Made by a program: the position numbers and the translations under genes
NCBI GenBank assembly: GCA_964443745.1
Contig: CAYUEN010000013.1
Span: 1 to 46,978, forward strand
Length of the DNA stretch: 46,978 nt
From: CAYUEN01 sp964443745
GTDB taxonomy: Bacteria > Campylobacterota > Campylobacteria > Campylobacterales > QNZT01
Reading direction: 5' to 3'
The notes under the pieces: model-generated
Seen by the model: the letters and a program-made list of their open reading frames with translations, nothing else
The model's database searches: none
What the model was told of the DNA's origin: nothing
Part shown: positions 24,247-32,584 of the stretch, in pieces
How positions within the stretch are numbered: position 1 is the stretch's first letter
Layout of the letters: every line of letters begins with the position of its first letter

Positions 24247-26979
24247 ATGGCTTTTTATACACTGTTTGCGTATGAGGCGAGTGCGGGAAGCGGCAAAACG
24301 TTCGCACTCGTGATCCGCTATATCTCTCTTCTCTATCTCGATGCGCATCCCGCTTCGATTCTGGCTCTCACTTTTACGAACAAAGCCGCCAATGAAATGA
24401 AAGCGAGAATCACATCGGTACTCAAAGAGCTTCATCAGCCAAAAAGAGCGGCCGAATTGCAAGAACTTTCCCGGATTCTCGATATTGAAGAAGAGAGAAT
24501 CCTCGCCAGACGCCATGAAATTCTCCAACGCTATCTTGGTGCGGATCTAAAAATTTCCACGATCGACAAATTTTTGACCCGTATTCTGCGTAAATTTTCG
24601 CTGCATTTGGGCTTGATGCCCGATTTTTCCACCGATGCCAGAGGAGTCGAGGAAGAAGTGATCGATCGGTTCATCAAAGAGACGATCAGACACGAACGGT
24701 ATGGATCCCTGCGGCGTTTTGCCAGATTCGAAGCCAAGAAGATGAAGGATATTTTCGACTACTTCAAATCTTTCTATACCAGAGAACATGAAATTAGATT
24801 CGAGCAGCGCAGTTGCGAGAACCAACTCAAACTGGAGAGGATGATTTTAAAGAAAGTCAAAGAGCTTAAAAAATCGATGTTTCGATGTAAAAGCCTCTCC
24901 GAAAGCGGGAAAAAGGCACTGAATATCGAAGATGTCGAAGCGCTCTTATCCCAAACGTGGCTGACCAAAGAGAGTCTTGCGGAATATCGATATTTCAAAA
25001 AATGTTTCGAACCTTCGATGGATGAAGATTTTTTCGAACTCAAATCGCTGATCAGACGCTATTTTATCGCCAAAGAGTGTTATTTCAAAAACGAGCTTTC
25101 GATACTCTACCACATCTATAAAAATGCCAGAAGGTACGAAAACATCACCCGATCGAGTCTGGCGTTCGATGACGTGAGTAACATGGTGTATGAATTGCTT
25201 CGGAGGGAAGTGACGAATGAATTTCTCTATTTCCGACTCGATGCGAAGATCGACCATGTTTTGATCGATGAATTTCAGGACACCAATATATTGCAGTTTC
25301 GAATTCTCGAACCGATCATCGACGAGATTAGTGCTGGAGTCGGTACCGGGGATTTCAAGAGTTTTTTCTATGTTGGAGATGTCAAACAGTCGATCTACCG
25401 CTTTCGCGGCGGTGCGAAGGAACTCTTCTATTTTTTGCAACACCACTATGGAATCGAAACCGAAATTTTGAATGTGAACTACCGCAGTTATGCGAAGATC
25501 GTCGACTTCGTCAATGAAGTGTTCGAAGAAAAGATCTCCCACTACACTCCCCAACGCAGCAACGATTCCCGATCACGTGGTTTTGTCGGTATCTATGAAA
25601 ACGAAGATGTGGCCAAACAGGTACAATGGTGTGTGGAAAAATTGTTGGAGGGGGGTGTTTTGGCCGAAAATGTCGCGATTCTCACGCAGACCAACGACGA
25701 TGCGTTCATGATCAGATCGCAACTGCTAAAACACCATCCTACCCTGCAGATCGTGACCGAAACGAGTGTCAAACTGATCCACAAACCCAAAGTCGCAGCC
25801 GTTATCGAACTACTGAAATTTCTCTATTTCGATGAACGCCTCTTTCTTGTCAATTTTCTGACGATTATCGGCTTGTCATGGCAAGAACGGCCCGATTTGA
25901 GTGACCTTTCGATCCATATGCCGTTGGCGCGACTGATCAAAACGATCATAGGGAAATTCGAACTTTTCGAAGGTGATTCCGATCTGTTGCTTCTTGTGGA
26001 ACTCGCACAGAATTATATCGATATCGAAGCCTTTCTTTTCGATGTCGAAAAGATCGATCAGGATGCACCCGGCAATCGAATCGAAGGGATACGTATTCTT
26101 ACCGTCCATAAATCCAAAGGACTCGAATTCGATCATGTCATCGTCGCCGACCGAATCAAAAGACCGAACAATCGAGGTGACGCTATGCTTTTTGAATACG
26201 AAGATATCGAATTGAAAGAGTACTATTTTAGATTTTCCAAACGTGAATATGTGGACGAACGATACAAGAACGCATGGGAGAAAGAACGAAAACTTTCCGA
26301 AGAGGACAGACTCAATGTACAGTACGTCGCTTTTACCCGTGCGAAAAAGTCTCTATTCGTATGCAAAAAAGAGAAATCTTCGGAATTTGAAAATTTGAGA
26401 CTTCAGATACAGGAGCGGGGCGGGATCGAACCGGATAGACACGAAAAATCGTCACGTAGCGTACCTCCTCTTGTATATAAGCCAATTTCGGTGGGAAGTC
26501 AGGAAAAACAGCGAAGCGAAAAGAGCGAAGAGGCGAAAGATCTGCCTTCGGTTCATTTCGGTATAGCGATGCACTATATGCTGGAGTTGATGGGTGATTT
26601 TGACCTCCGGATGCTCGATCAGGCTTATTGGGGGATGAGAAACCGGTTTGCCGCGATTCTCGACGAAAGCGAGATAGAGGATATCAAAACCCGTATCGTG
26701 AGATTGATGGAAGATTCCCAATTTCGCAGATTGACAGAAGGAAGATGCCTGCATGAACAGCCGCTCTTTTATCGGGAAGAGTTGCGTGTAGTCGATCTGC
26801 TCGTCGAAAAAGAGGATCGTATCATCATCATCGATTACAAAAGCGGTGGAGAGAGACGAAGCGAACATCGTATCCAGGTACAAAACTACAAAGAGGCGAT
26901 TTCGAAAATCGAATCCAAGTCCGTCGAAGGGTGGATTTGTTACCTACATAGAGAAAAAATAGAGTGGGTTCAAGTCTAA
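24247..26979 (+). CDS. addA: AddA-like UvrD/RecB-family helicase-nuclease
   Basis: AddA is the helicase-nuclease partner of AddB in double-strand-break repair. It has 910 residues. Walker A is ASAGSGKT (K17) right at the N-terminus. Walker B is HVLIDEFQDTN, motif III is VGDVKQSIYRFRGG, motif V is ILTVHKSKGLEFDHV and motif VI is VAFTRAKKSL. The C-terminal nuclease domain carries HYMLELMG and the active site IIIIDYKSGG with QNYKEAI. The ATG at 24247 is well placed, because Walker A begins 10 residues later. Confidence 0.93.
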   Translation: MAFYTLFAYEASAGSGKTFALVIRYISLLYLDAHPASILALTFTNKAANEMKARITSVLKELHQPKRAAELQELSRILDIEEERILARRHEILQRYLGADLKISTIDKFLTRILRKFSLHLGLMPDFSTDARGVEEEVIDRFIKETIRHERYGSLRRFARFEAKKMKDIFDYFKSFYTREHEIRFEQRSCENQLKLERMILKKVKELKKSMFRCKSLSESGKKALNIEDVEALLSQTWLTKESLAEYRYFKKCFEPSMDEDFFELKSLIRRYFIAKECYFKNELSILYHIYKNARRYENITRSSLAFDDVSNMVYELLRREVTNEFLYFRLDAKIDHVLIDEFQDTNILQFRILEPIIDEISAGVGTGDFKSFFYVGDVKQSIYRFRGGAKELFYFLQHHYGIETEILNVNYRSYAKIVDFVNEVFEEKISHYTPQRSNDSRSRGFVGIYENEDVAKQVQWCVEKLLEGGVLAENVAILTQTNDDAFMIRSQLLKHHPTLQIVTETSVKLIHKPKVAAVIELLKFLYFDERLFLVNFLTIIGLSWQERPDLSDLSIHMPLARLIKTIIGKFELFEGDSDLLLLVELAQNYIDIEAFLFDVEKIDQDAPGNRIEGIRILTVHKSKGLEFDHVIVADRIKRPNNRGDAMLFEYEDIELKEYYFRFSKREYVDERYKNAWEKERKLSEEDRLNVQYVAFTRAKKSLFVCKKEKSSEFENLRLQIQERGGIEPDRHEKSSRSVPPLVYKPISVGSQEKQRSEKSEEAKDLPSVHFGIAMHYMLELMGDFDLRMLDQAYWGMRNRFAAILDESEIEDIKTRIVRLMEDSQFRRLTEGRCLHEQPLFYREELRVVDLLVEKEDRIIIIDYKSGGERRSEHRIQVQNYKEAISKIESKSVEGWICYLHREKIEWVQV

Positions 26980-26985
26980 AAAACT

Positions 26986-26991
26986 TATAAT
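26986..26991 (+). promoter_or_regulatory. -10 element for rplM-rpsI
   Basis: A perfect TATAAT lies seven bases after the addA stop and 80 bases before the rplM ATG. The predicted leader is about 68 bases. A weaker TACAAT at 27028-27033 could be a second start. Confidence 0.45.
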
Positions 26992-26993
26992 CA

Positions 26994-27006
26994 ACTTAAA
27001 TTAAGT
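26994..27006. promoter_or_regulatory. Palindrome at the rplM transcription start
   Basis: ACTTAA-A-TTAAGT is a perfect six-base inverted repeat immediately after the -10 box of the ribosomal operon. It resembles the TTAAGTACTTAA palindrome between rpoD and flgF and may be a shared operator. Confidence 0.4.
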
Positions 27007-27065
27007 AAAATATAAGCTTTATTACACTACAATCACGCTTCAATCAAAGTAAAAGGTTTTCATCC

Positions 27066-27500
27066 ATGAAATCGACAAGAATGGTAAAAGCGAACGAAGT
27101 AGAGAGAGAGTGGGTCGTAATCGACGCGAGCGGCAAAAAGTTCGGTCGTGTCCTGACGGAGATCGCGACGCTTTTGAGAGGCAAACACAAGCCTTGCTAC
27201 ACTCCAAACGTAGACTGTGGCGATTATGTCGTCGTCATCAATGCGGACAAAGTTGAGGTGAGCGGAAACAAGCTCGAAGACAAATATTACCACAGACATA
27301 CCGGATATTTCGGCGGTGTCAGAAGCGAGAAATTCGGAGAGCTGCTGGAAACGAACCCGGCCAAACTTTTCAAACTCGGTGCACGCGGTATGCTTCCCAA
27401 AACGAAGCTGGGCAAAGAGATGCTCAAAAAACTCAAAGTCTATGCAGGCAGTGAACATCCTCACACTGCGCAAGTAAGTAAATCAGAAGGTAAGAAATAA
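27066..27500 (+). CDS. rplM: 50S ribosomal protein L13
   Basis: L13 is an early-assembly protein of the large ribosomal subunit. The 144 residues match. Signature segments are WVVIDASGKKFGRVLTEIA, GDYVVVINADKVEVSGNKL and KYYHRHTGYFGG. GLGARGMLPKTKLG-like GARGMLPKTKLGKEML is typical. AAAAGG lies ten bases before the ATG. Its stop overlaps the rpsI ATG by one base. Confidence 0.98.
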   Translation: MKSTRMVKANEVEREWVVIDASGKKFGRVLTEIATLLRGKHKPCYTPNVDCGDYVVVINADKVEVSGNKLEDKYYHRHTGYFGGVRSEKFGELLETNPAKLFKLGARGMLPKTKLGKEMLKKLKVYAGSEHPHTAQVSKSEGKK

Positions 27501-27889
27501 TGTCGAAAATCTATGCAACCGGAAAAAGAAAAAGTGCGATCGCGAAAGTATGGATCAAACCAGGATCCGGAAAGATGTCCATCAACGGTCTGAGTCTGGA
27601 TGAGTGGCTCGGTGGCCATGATATCATCAAAAAGAGAGTGATGCAGCCGCTCAACCTCACCAAGCAGGAGCAGTCGGTCGATGTTATCGCGACGACACTC
27701 GGAGGTGGATATTCCGCACAGGCCGATGCCCTCAGACACGGAATTTCCAGAGCATTGGTGGAATTCGATGCCGATTTCAGAGCGATTTTGAAACCTGCAG
27801 GCCTGTTGACCAGAGACGCCAGAGTCGTCGAAAGAAAGAAATACGGAAAAAAGAAAGCGAGAAGAAGTCCTCAGTTCTCGAAACGTTAA
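27500..27889 (+). CDS. rpsI: 30S ribosomal protein S9
   Basis: S9 is a small-subunit protein whose basic tail reaches the P-site tRNA. The 129 residues match. YATGKRKSAIAKVWIKPGSG at the start and the arginine/lysine-rich end RKKYGKKKARRSPQFSKR with terminal KR are diagnostic. It forms the universal rplM-rpsI pair. Confidence 0.98.
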   Translation: MSKIYATGKRKSAIAKVWIKPGSGKMSINGLSLDEWLGGHDIIKKRVMQPLNLTKQEQSVDVIATTLGGGYSAQADALRHGISRALVEFDADFRAILKPAGLLTRDARVVERKKYGKKKARRSPQFSKR

Positions 27890-27896
27890 TCTCCAT

Positions 27897-27922
27897 TCCG
27901 ATCGGGCGATGTCCCGTTCGGA
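27897..27922 (+). terminator. Hairpin after rpsI
   Basis: The arms TCCGATCGGG and CCCGTTCGGA pair over ten positions with one mismatch around a six-base loop. Outer bases CCAT/ATGG may extend the stem with a bulge. No T-run follows, and the pqiA-like ribosome-binding site begins eight bases later. It may be a weak terminator or may limit translation of the next gene. Confidence 0.4.
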
Positions 27923-27939
27923 TTATGGCAGGAGCCAAG

Positions 27940-28764
27940 ATGCAGGCATCTCCTCTCAATCTACTTTTGGTCGCTGTGACCGCTTTGTTGCTCTATCTTG
28001 GATCGAGTGCCTATAAATACGAAACGCTCAATATCACGATATCCAAAGAGCTTTCCGCTCAAAAAGGAACGGATGCCGTGATCGCACAGAGACTCGATGA
28101 GCTTCTCGAAACCCTCTCTTTGGGAGTTTACGGCGACTTTTCGGAAAAGAGAAAAATAGAGAAAGAGCTTCGCGATCGCGCCTATACCGCCCACCGTACT
28201 AGCTTGAGGTTTCTCTACTATTTTTATGCCGCTCTCTTTCTGGCGTTGTTGATTTTCTACCTGACAGATTACGATCTGATGATTCTCTTTTTGGGAATAG
28301 GCTCGCTTCTTAGCCTTCTGTTCGGACTCTTCTCTCCGCTGTTGATGATGGTCGTCTACAAGGAGTTTCCGATTTTGGGAGAGGTGACGCTCTCTTTCGA
28401 AAGCAAGAGCATCACGACGACGATCGCCAAACTCTTCTTCGATCGCAACTATCTGCTTGCCCTGATCGTATCGGTTTTCAGTATCCTCGTGCCGATGACG
28501 AAAAGCATGTTGATCGTGGTGTACGGACTTTTAAGAGAGAGCGGCAAAGGGGCGAGGATGGTTCGCTGGATCGAAAAAGTCGGCAAATGGTCGATGCTAG
28601 ATGTCTTCGTGGTCGCACTTCTGGTCGTCTTCTTTTCGACGAAACAGGATATCCACACCGCTCTTGTCATCGATGTGGGACTCTACTTCTTTTTGGGGTA
28701 CGTGCTGCTTTCGATGGTGGGAACGGGCCTTCTGTCGGCCCCGTCCTCTAAAAGAGAAATTTGA
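27940..28764 (+). CDS. Paraquat-inducible protein A (PqiA) family membrane protein
   Basis: This 274-residue protein has four transmembrane segments (about residues 5-23, 88-110, 115-140 and 165-190, with more at 215-265). It matches the PqiA/YebS integral membrane family by the pattern LVPMTKSMLIVVYGL and WSMLDVFVVALLVVF. Proteobacterial relatives work with MCE-domain PqiB proteins in lipid transport across the envelope; no MCE gene is present here. I chose the ATG at 27940, which has AGGAG five bases upstream, over the ATG at 27925. It converges on the YfaZ-like gene with 17 bases of overlap. Confidence 0.8.
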   Translation: MQASPLNLLLVAVTALLLYLGSSAYKYETLNITISKELSAQKGTDAVIAQRLDELLETLSLGVYGDFSEKRKIEKELRDRAYTAHRTSLRFLYYFYAALFLALLIFYLTDYDLMILFLGIGSLLSLLFGLFSPLLMMVVYKEFPILGEVTLSFESKSITTTIAKLFFDRNYLLALIVSVFSILVPMTKSMLIVVYGLLRESGKGARMVRWIEKVGKWSMLDVFVVALLVVFFSTKQDIHTALVIDVGLYFFLGYVLLSMVGTGLLSAPSSKREI

Positions 28765-29317
28765 ATCCGGCGTATACCGCATCGTTGAATTCGTAGTCGT
28801 GTGAGTCGTAATCGGTATCGATATGACGATATCCGACGTAGACGTCCACGTTCTGGATGATCTGCATATCCGCTTCGATTCGATACTCGAAATAGGAGTC
28901 GGCATCCTGGAACGTCAGAGGCGAAGGAGCGAAAGCGAGTTTGACACCCAGATGACTTTTGGGCAGCGCGCCGAGATAGAGTCTCGCTTTGGCGGCCGCG
29001 GTGATCGGTATCGCGAAAAATTTGTCGTCTTCGTTTTCGCTGAAGATCATTCTCAATCCGATATCGAAAAGAAGGTTGTTGTAGTTGATCGGAGAGTTTT
29101 CGACATAAAATCCCACACCGAAAAGCGAATCGTCGGCATTGATGAAGTTGGCGTCGATATAGAAATTGCGATAGATCGGATTGGTCACGAAATTGGCCAG
29201 AGAGCTTCGTCCTTCCACTTCGAGGTCGGAATCGTTGATATTCAGGCCGAAAGAGCCTCTTTCGAACGCGAAAAGCTGCGCTGCGAGGAGCAGGGATGCA
29301 AATACAATTTTTTTCAT
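28748..29317 (-). CDS. YfaZ-like outer-membrane protein
   Basis: This 189-residue precursor has a signal peptide (MKKIVFASLLLAAQLFA) and alternating beta-strand patterns ending in a C-terminal phenylalanine (AVYAGFKFLF), the mark of an outer-membrane barrel. The opening of the mature protein and overall size fit the YfaZ family, of unknown function. AAGGATG lies ahead of the ATG. It is divergent from the peptide-binding protein gene. Confidence 0.78.
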   Translation of the reverse strand: MKKIVFASLLLAAQLFAFERGSFGLNINDSDLEVEGRSSLANFVTNPIYRNFYIDANFINADDSLFGVGFYVENSPINYNNLLFDIGLRMIFSENEDDKFFAIPITAAAKARLYLGALPKSHLGVKLAFAPSPLTFQDADSYFEYRIEADMQIIQNVDVYVGYRHIDTDYDSHDYEFNDAVYAGFKFLF

Positions 29318-29373
29318 CTTTTCATCCTTGAATTGAAGGTATTGATACGGATCGATTTTAAGACAATGTTCAT

Positions 29374-29379
29374 TATAAT
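29374..29379 (+). promoter_or_regulatory. -10 element for the peptide-binding protein, very close to the start codon
   Basis: A perfect TATAAT ends six bases before the ATG at 29386. The predicted start of transcription is the A of the ATG, so the message appears leaderless; no ribosome-binding site precedes the gene. Confidence 0.5.
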
Positions 29380-29385
29380 CTTATT

Positions 29386-30885
29386 ATGAAATATTTAATT
29401 TTATCTATATTTTTTATATTAGATTTAACCGCTTCGACCCTACACCTCTCGATCTCCTCCAATCCCGCCAAACTCAATCCGCTGATCGCGACCGATTCTG
29501 CAAGCGGTGAGATCGCCAACTGGATTTTCAACGGATTGCTCGATTACGACAAAGAGGGGAAAATACGCTGCAAACTGGCCGAGAGCTATACGTTCATAGA
29601 CGACAAAACGCTTCGTTTCAGATTGAGAAAAGATGTAAAATGGAGCGACGGGACCCCTTTTACCTCCGCGGATGTGCGCTTTACCTACCGTTTGATCACT
29701 TCACCGAAGATTTTCACCCCCTATGCCGACGAATTCCGTTACGTCGCCGCAGTCGAGACTCCCGGTCCCTACGAAGTGGTCGTTCGATACAAAGAGCCCT
29801 ATTTCAAAGCGCTGGAGACCTGGATGACGGCGATCGTACCCAAACATATCCTCGAAAACGAAAAGGATATCATGACCAGCCGTTTCAATCAGCATCCGGT
29901 AGGTACCGGTCCTTATACGATCAAGAGATTCGAAATCTCCAAAGATATCGAACTCTTCGCCAATCCCGACTATTTCGAGCACGAGCCCCGTATCGGGAAA
30001 ATCGTCTACCACTTCATCCCCGATCCCGCGACGGAATTTCTGATGCTCAAATCGCACAAACTCGATGTCGGAAACCTTTCGCCGCTGCAAAGGGAGCGGC
30101 AGCTCGATGAGGATTTTAGACGTTTCTACAACATCTACGAACAGATTTCGCACGGTTATACCTATCTGGGTTTCAATCTGCGCAATCCGAAATTCAAAGA
30201 CCCGAGGGTCCGCCGTGCGCTTTCGCTCGCGATCGATCGGCAAGAGTTGGTGGATATTCTCTTTTTCGGACACGGTCGCGTCTGCAACGGTCCCTTCATG
30301 CCCGGTACCTTCGCCTACAATCCCGATGTGAAATCCCCCAAACGCGATCTTGAAAAGGCGAAGGCTCTTCTGAAAGAGGCGGGTTACGACAGCGCGCATC
30401 CTTTGGAATTCGAGGTGGTAACGAACTCCAACAACAAAACCAGACTCTACGCCACCCAGATCATCCAACACCAGCTCGCCAAGGCGGGAGTGAAGATGAC
30501 GATCCGTGCGATGGAGTGGCAGGCGTTTTTGAATACCGTGGTGATGCCTCGAAATTTCGAAGCGGTCGTGTTGGGGTGGGGATTGGGACTGATGCCCGAT
30601 GCCTACAGTATCTGGCATTCCAAGGCGGATACGAAAGGGGGGTTCAATTTCATCCACTACGCCAATCCCGAAGTGGATCGTCTGATCGAAAAGGCGGAGC
30701 GGACGGTGGATCGTGAAAAACTGGGCGAAATCTACAAGAAACTCTTCGCCGTCATCGTGCATGACGATCCCTATCTCTTTCTCTACATTCCAAACTCCAT
30801 CACCGTCGTCAACAAACAGATCAAAAACGTCTCCCCCTCCATCGTCGGTGTGATGCACAACGTCATCGACTGGATCAAACCGTGA
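29386..30885 (+). CDS. Peptide/nickel ABC transporter substrate-binding protein (family 5)
   Basis: This 499-residue periplasmic protein belongs to solute-binding family 5 (DppA/OppA/NikA type). A signal peptide covers about residues 1-17. The mature start LHLSISSNPAKLNPLIATDS, the pattern LRKDVKWSDGTPFTSADVRFTY and the later DPRVRRALSLAIDRQ are diagnostic. No cysteine follows the signal, so it is not a lipoprotein. The permease genes are not adjacent. A HAD phosphatase gene overlaps its end. Confidence 0.9.
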   Translation: MKYLILSIFFILDLTASTLHLSISSNPAKLNPLIATDSASGEIANWIFNGLLDYDKEGKIRCKLAESYTFIDDKTLRFRLRKDVKWSDGTPFTSADVRFTYRLITSPKIFTPYADEFRYVAAVETPGPYEVVVRYKEPYFKALETWMTAIVPKHILENEKDIMTSRFNQHPVGTGPYTIKRFEISKDIELFANPDYFEHEPRIGKIVYHFIPDPATEFLMLKSHKLDVGNLSPLQRERQLDEDFRRFYNIYEQISHGYTYLGFNLRNPKFKDPRVRRALSLAIDRQELVDILFFGHGRVCNGPFMPGTFAYNPDVKSPKRDLEKAKALLKEAGYDSAHPLEFEVVTNSNNKTRLYATQIIQHQLAKAGVKMTIRAMEWQAFLNTVVMPRNFEAVVLGWGLGLMPDAYSIWHSKADTKGGFNFIHYANPEVDRLIEKAERTVDREKLGEIYKKLFAVIVHDDPYLFLYIPNSITVVNKQIKNVSPSIVGVMHNVIDWIKP

Positions 30886-31559
30886 GAAAGCATACCGAAT
30901 GCACCATTCTCTTCGATCTGGACGGTACGCTGATCGATTCGACCGAAGCGATTCTCTCGAGTTTCGCCGATACCTTTCGCGATTTCGGTGATCCCGCTCC
31001 ACCCTCGGGGGAAATTGAAATGCTGATCGGACACCCTTTGACGTATATGTTCGCGCATCTGGGAGTGCCTCGAAAAAGCGTGGCGCGTTATGTGGAGCGA
31101 TACAAATCGCACTATCGTGTCCGATCCAAACCTATGACCCGTCTTCTGCCCGGTGCGAAAGAGGCGATAGAGGAGGCGTCTTCGTTCGCGAGGCTAGGGA
31201 TCGTCACGACAAAGACCGGTCTGTATTCCAGAATACTGCTTGAACATATGGGCGTGATGCACCATTTCGAAGTATTGATCGGAAGCGAAGATGTAGTCCA
31301 CCCCAAACCCCATCCCGAACCGATTTTAAAAGCGCTTCATCGTATGGGGATTGGTAGTTCGAAAAACGTATGGATGGTGGGGGATACCTGTCTGGATATG
31401 AAAAGCGCGGCGGATGCGGGTATCTTGGCCGTCGGTGTTCTTTCGGGATATGCCGATGCCTCGTCGTTACGAAAATGCACACATTTTATAAGAAAAACCT
31501 CACACGAAGCTATACAGTTTATAAAACATTTTAATAAAGCCGAAGTTAAGAGAGATTAA
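30882..31559 (+). CDS. gph: HAD-family phosphatase, phosphoglycolate phosphatase-like
   Basis: This 225-residue enzyme has the HAD motif I FDLDGTLIDS (D12, D14), an alpha-helical cap, motif II IVTTK, the lysine in HPKPHPEP and motif IV MVGDTCLDMKSA. The layout matches Gph/PpaX. Phosphoglycolate phosphatase is the likely activity in a microaerobe, though pyrophosphatase or another sugar phosphatase cannot be excluded. The GTG start overlaps the preceding stop (GTGA), so it is coupled. Confidence 0.82.
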   Translation: MRKHTECTILFDLDGTLIDSTEAILSSFADTFRDFGDPAPPSGEIEMLIGHPLTYMFAHLGVPRKSVARYVERYKSHYRVRSKPMTRLLPGAKEAIEEASSFARLGIVTTKTGLYSRILLEHMGVMHHFEVLIGSEDVVHPKPHPEPILKALHRMGIGSSKNVWMVGDTCLDMKSAADAGILAVGVLSGYADASSLRKCTHFIRKTSHEAIQFIKHFNKAEVKRD

Positions 31560-31562
31560 CTT
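31543..31562. promoter_or_regulatory. Inverted repeat AAGTTAA/TTAACTT before porG
   Basis: AAGTTAA (31543-31549) and TTAACTT (31556-31562) form a perfect seven-base inverted repeat with a six-base spacer, at the very end of the upstream gene. TAAAAT at 31562-31567, overlapping the right arm, is a possible -10 box. The AAGTTAA unit is the same as in the tandem repeats before ccoN. Confidence 0.45.
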
Positions 31563-31603
31563 AAAATAACCGACACTCAGGTAATAAGTAAAAAGGAGAG
31601 TCC

Positions 31604-32161
31604 ATGCTTGAAATGAGATGGCATAGTCGCGCAGGGCAGGGGGCTGTCACCGGCGCCAAAGGTTTGGCCGATGTTGTGGCAAACACCGGCAAAGAGGTAC
31701 AGGCTTTCGCCTTTTACGGATCGGCGAAAAGGGGTGCTGCGATGACGGCCTACAATAGAGTGGATGATAAACCGATTCTCAATCATGAAAAATTTATGCA
31801 TCCAGACTACGTACTGGTCATCGATCCCGCACTGGCCTATACCGCCGACATTACGGCCAACGAAAAAGAGACGACCAAATACATCATCACCACACACCTC
31901 TCCAAAGAGGAGTTTATCGAGTCGCTGCCGAAACTCAAAGGCAAAGACGTCTATGTGGTCGACTGTATGAAAATATCCCAGGAGACGATCGGTAGGGCGA
32001 TTCCCAATACACCGATGCTGGGAGCGTTGATGAAAGTGTCGGGTATGTTCGAACTGGACTATTTCCAAAACGCGATGAAAAAGGTGCTTTCGAAGTTTCC
32101 GCAGAAGATCATAGATGCGAATATGGCTGCTATCGAGAGAGCCTATAACGAAGTAGAGTAG
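31604..32161 (+). CDS. porG: Pyruvate:ferredoxin oxidoreductase gamma subunit
   Basis: The gamma subunit (185 residues) is part of the four-subunit enzyme that interconverts pyruvate and acetyl-CoA plus CO2 with a low-potential carrier. RWHSRAGQGAVTGAKGLADV and FAFYGSAKRGAAMTAYNR are typical. AAAAAGGAG precedes the ATG. It heads the operon porGDAB, as in Helicobacter. Confidence 0.94.
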   Translation: MLEMRWHSRAGQGAVTGAKGLADVVANTGKEVQAFAFYGSAKRGAAMTAYNRVDDKPILNHEKFMHPDYVLVIDPALAYTADITANEKETTKYIITTHLSKEEFIESLPKLKGKDVYVVDCMKISQETIGRAIPNTPMLGALMKVSGMFELDYFQNAMKKVLSKFPQKIIDANMAAIERAYNEVE

Positions 32162-32170
32162 GGAGAGATT

Positions 32171-32584
32171 ATGGCAAATAAATATGTAGGATGGGATGAA
32201 GTTAGCGAGGGAACACTGCTTTTTTCTTTCGAAGAGGAGTTTGATGCGAGAAAAGCGGTGGAAACCAAACAAGAAGACAGGCTCTATGCCCCGACGAACT
32301 CTTTCAACGCCTACGTCGGAGACTGGCGCGTCATCAAGCCGGTCTACAACAGGGATATCTGTATCGATTGTCAAAACTGCTGGGTCTTCTGTCCGGATAC
32401 CTCTATCATCTCCAGAGACAAGCAGATGATCGGTATCGACTACAACCACTGTAAAGGGTGTGGTGTCTGCGTGGAGGTGTGTCCGACCAATCCCAAATCC
32501 CTGCTGATGTTTCAAGAGAACGAAGATAACGACGAAGCATTGGCGAAATGGCCCGAAAAAAAGAAAAAAAGCAAGGATTCATAA
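32171..32584 (+). CDS. porD: Pyruvate:ferredoxin oxidoreductase delta subunit (2[4Fe-4S])
   Basis: This 137-residue ferredoxin-like subunit carries two [4Fe-4S] clusters: C64, C67, C70, C74 and C94, C97, C100, C104. It has a long N-terminal extension of about 60 residues. It passes electrons out of the PorAB core. Its stop overlaps the porA ATG by one base. Confidence 0.94.
   Translation: MANKYVGWDEVSEGTLLFSFEEEFDARKAVETKQEDRLYAPTNSFNAYVGDWRVIKPVYNRDICIDCQNCWVFCPDTSIISRDKQMIGIDYNHCKGCGVCVEVCPTNPKSLLMFQENEDNDEALAKWPEKKKKSKDS

Noticed and set aside
29701..31002. 433-codon minus-strand frame opposite the peptide-binding protein gene
   Set aside because: It is antisense to a clear solute-binding protein, is histidine/arginine-rich as shadow frames are, and has no plausible start context.
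31490..31540. AT-rich inverted repeat at the end of the HAD phosphatase gene (TTTTATAA/TTATAAAA)
   Set aside because: It lies inside coding sequence, has no GC in the stem and is expected by chance at this composition.
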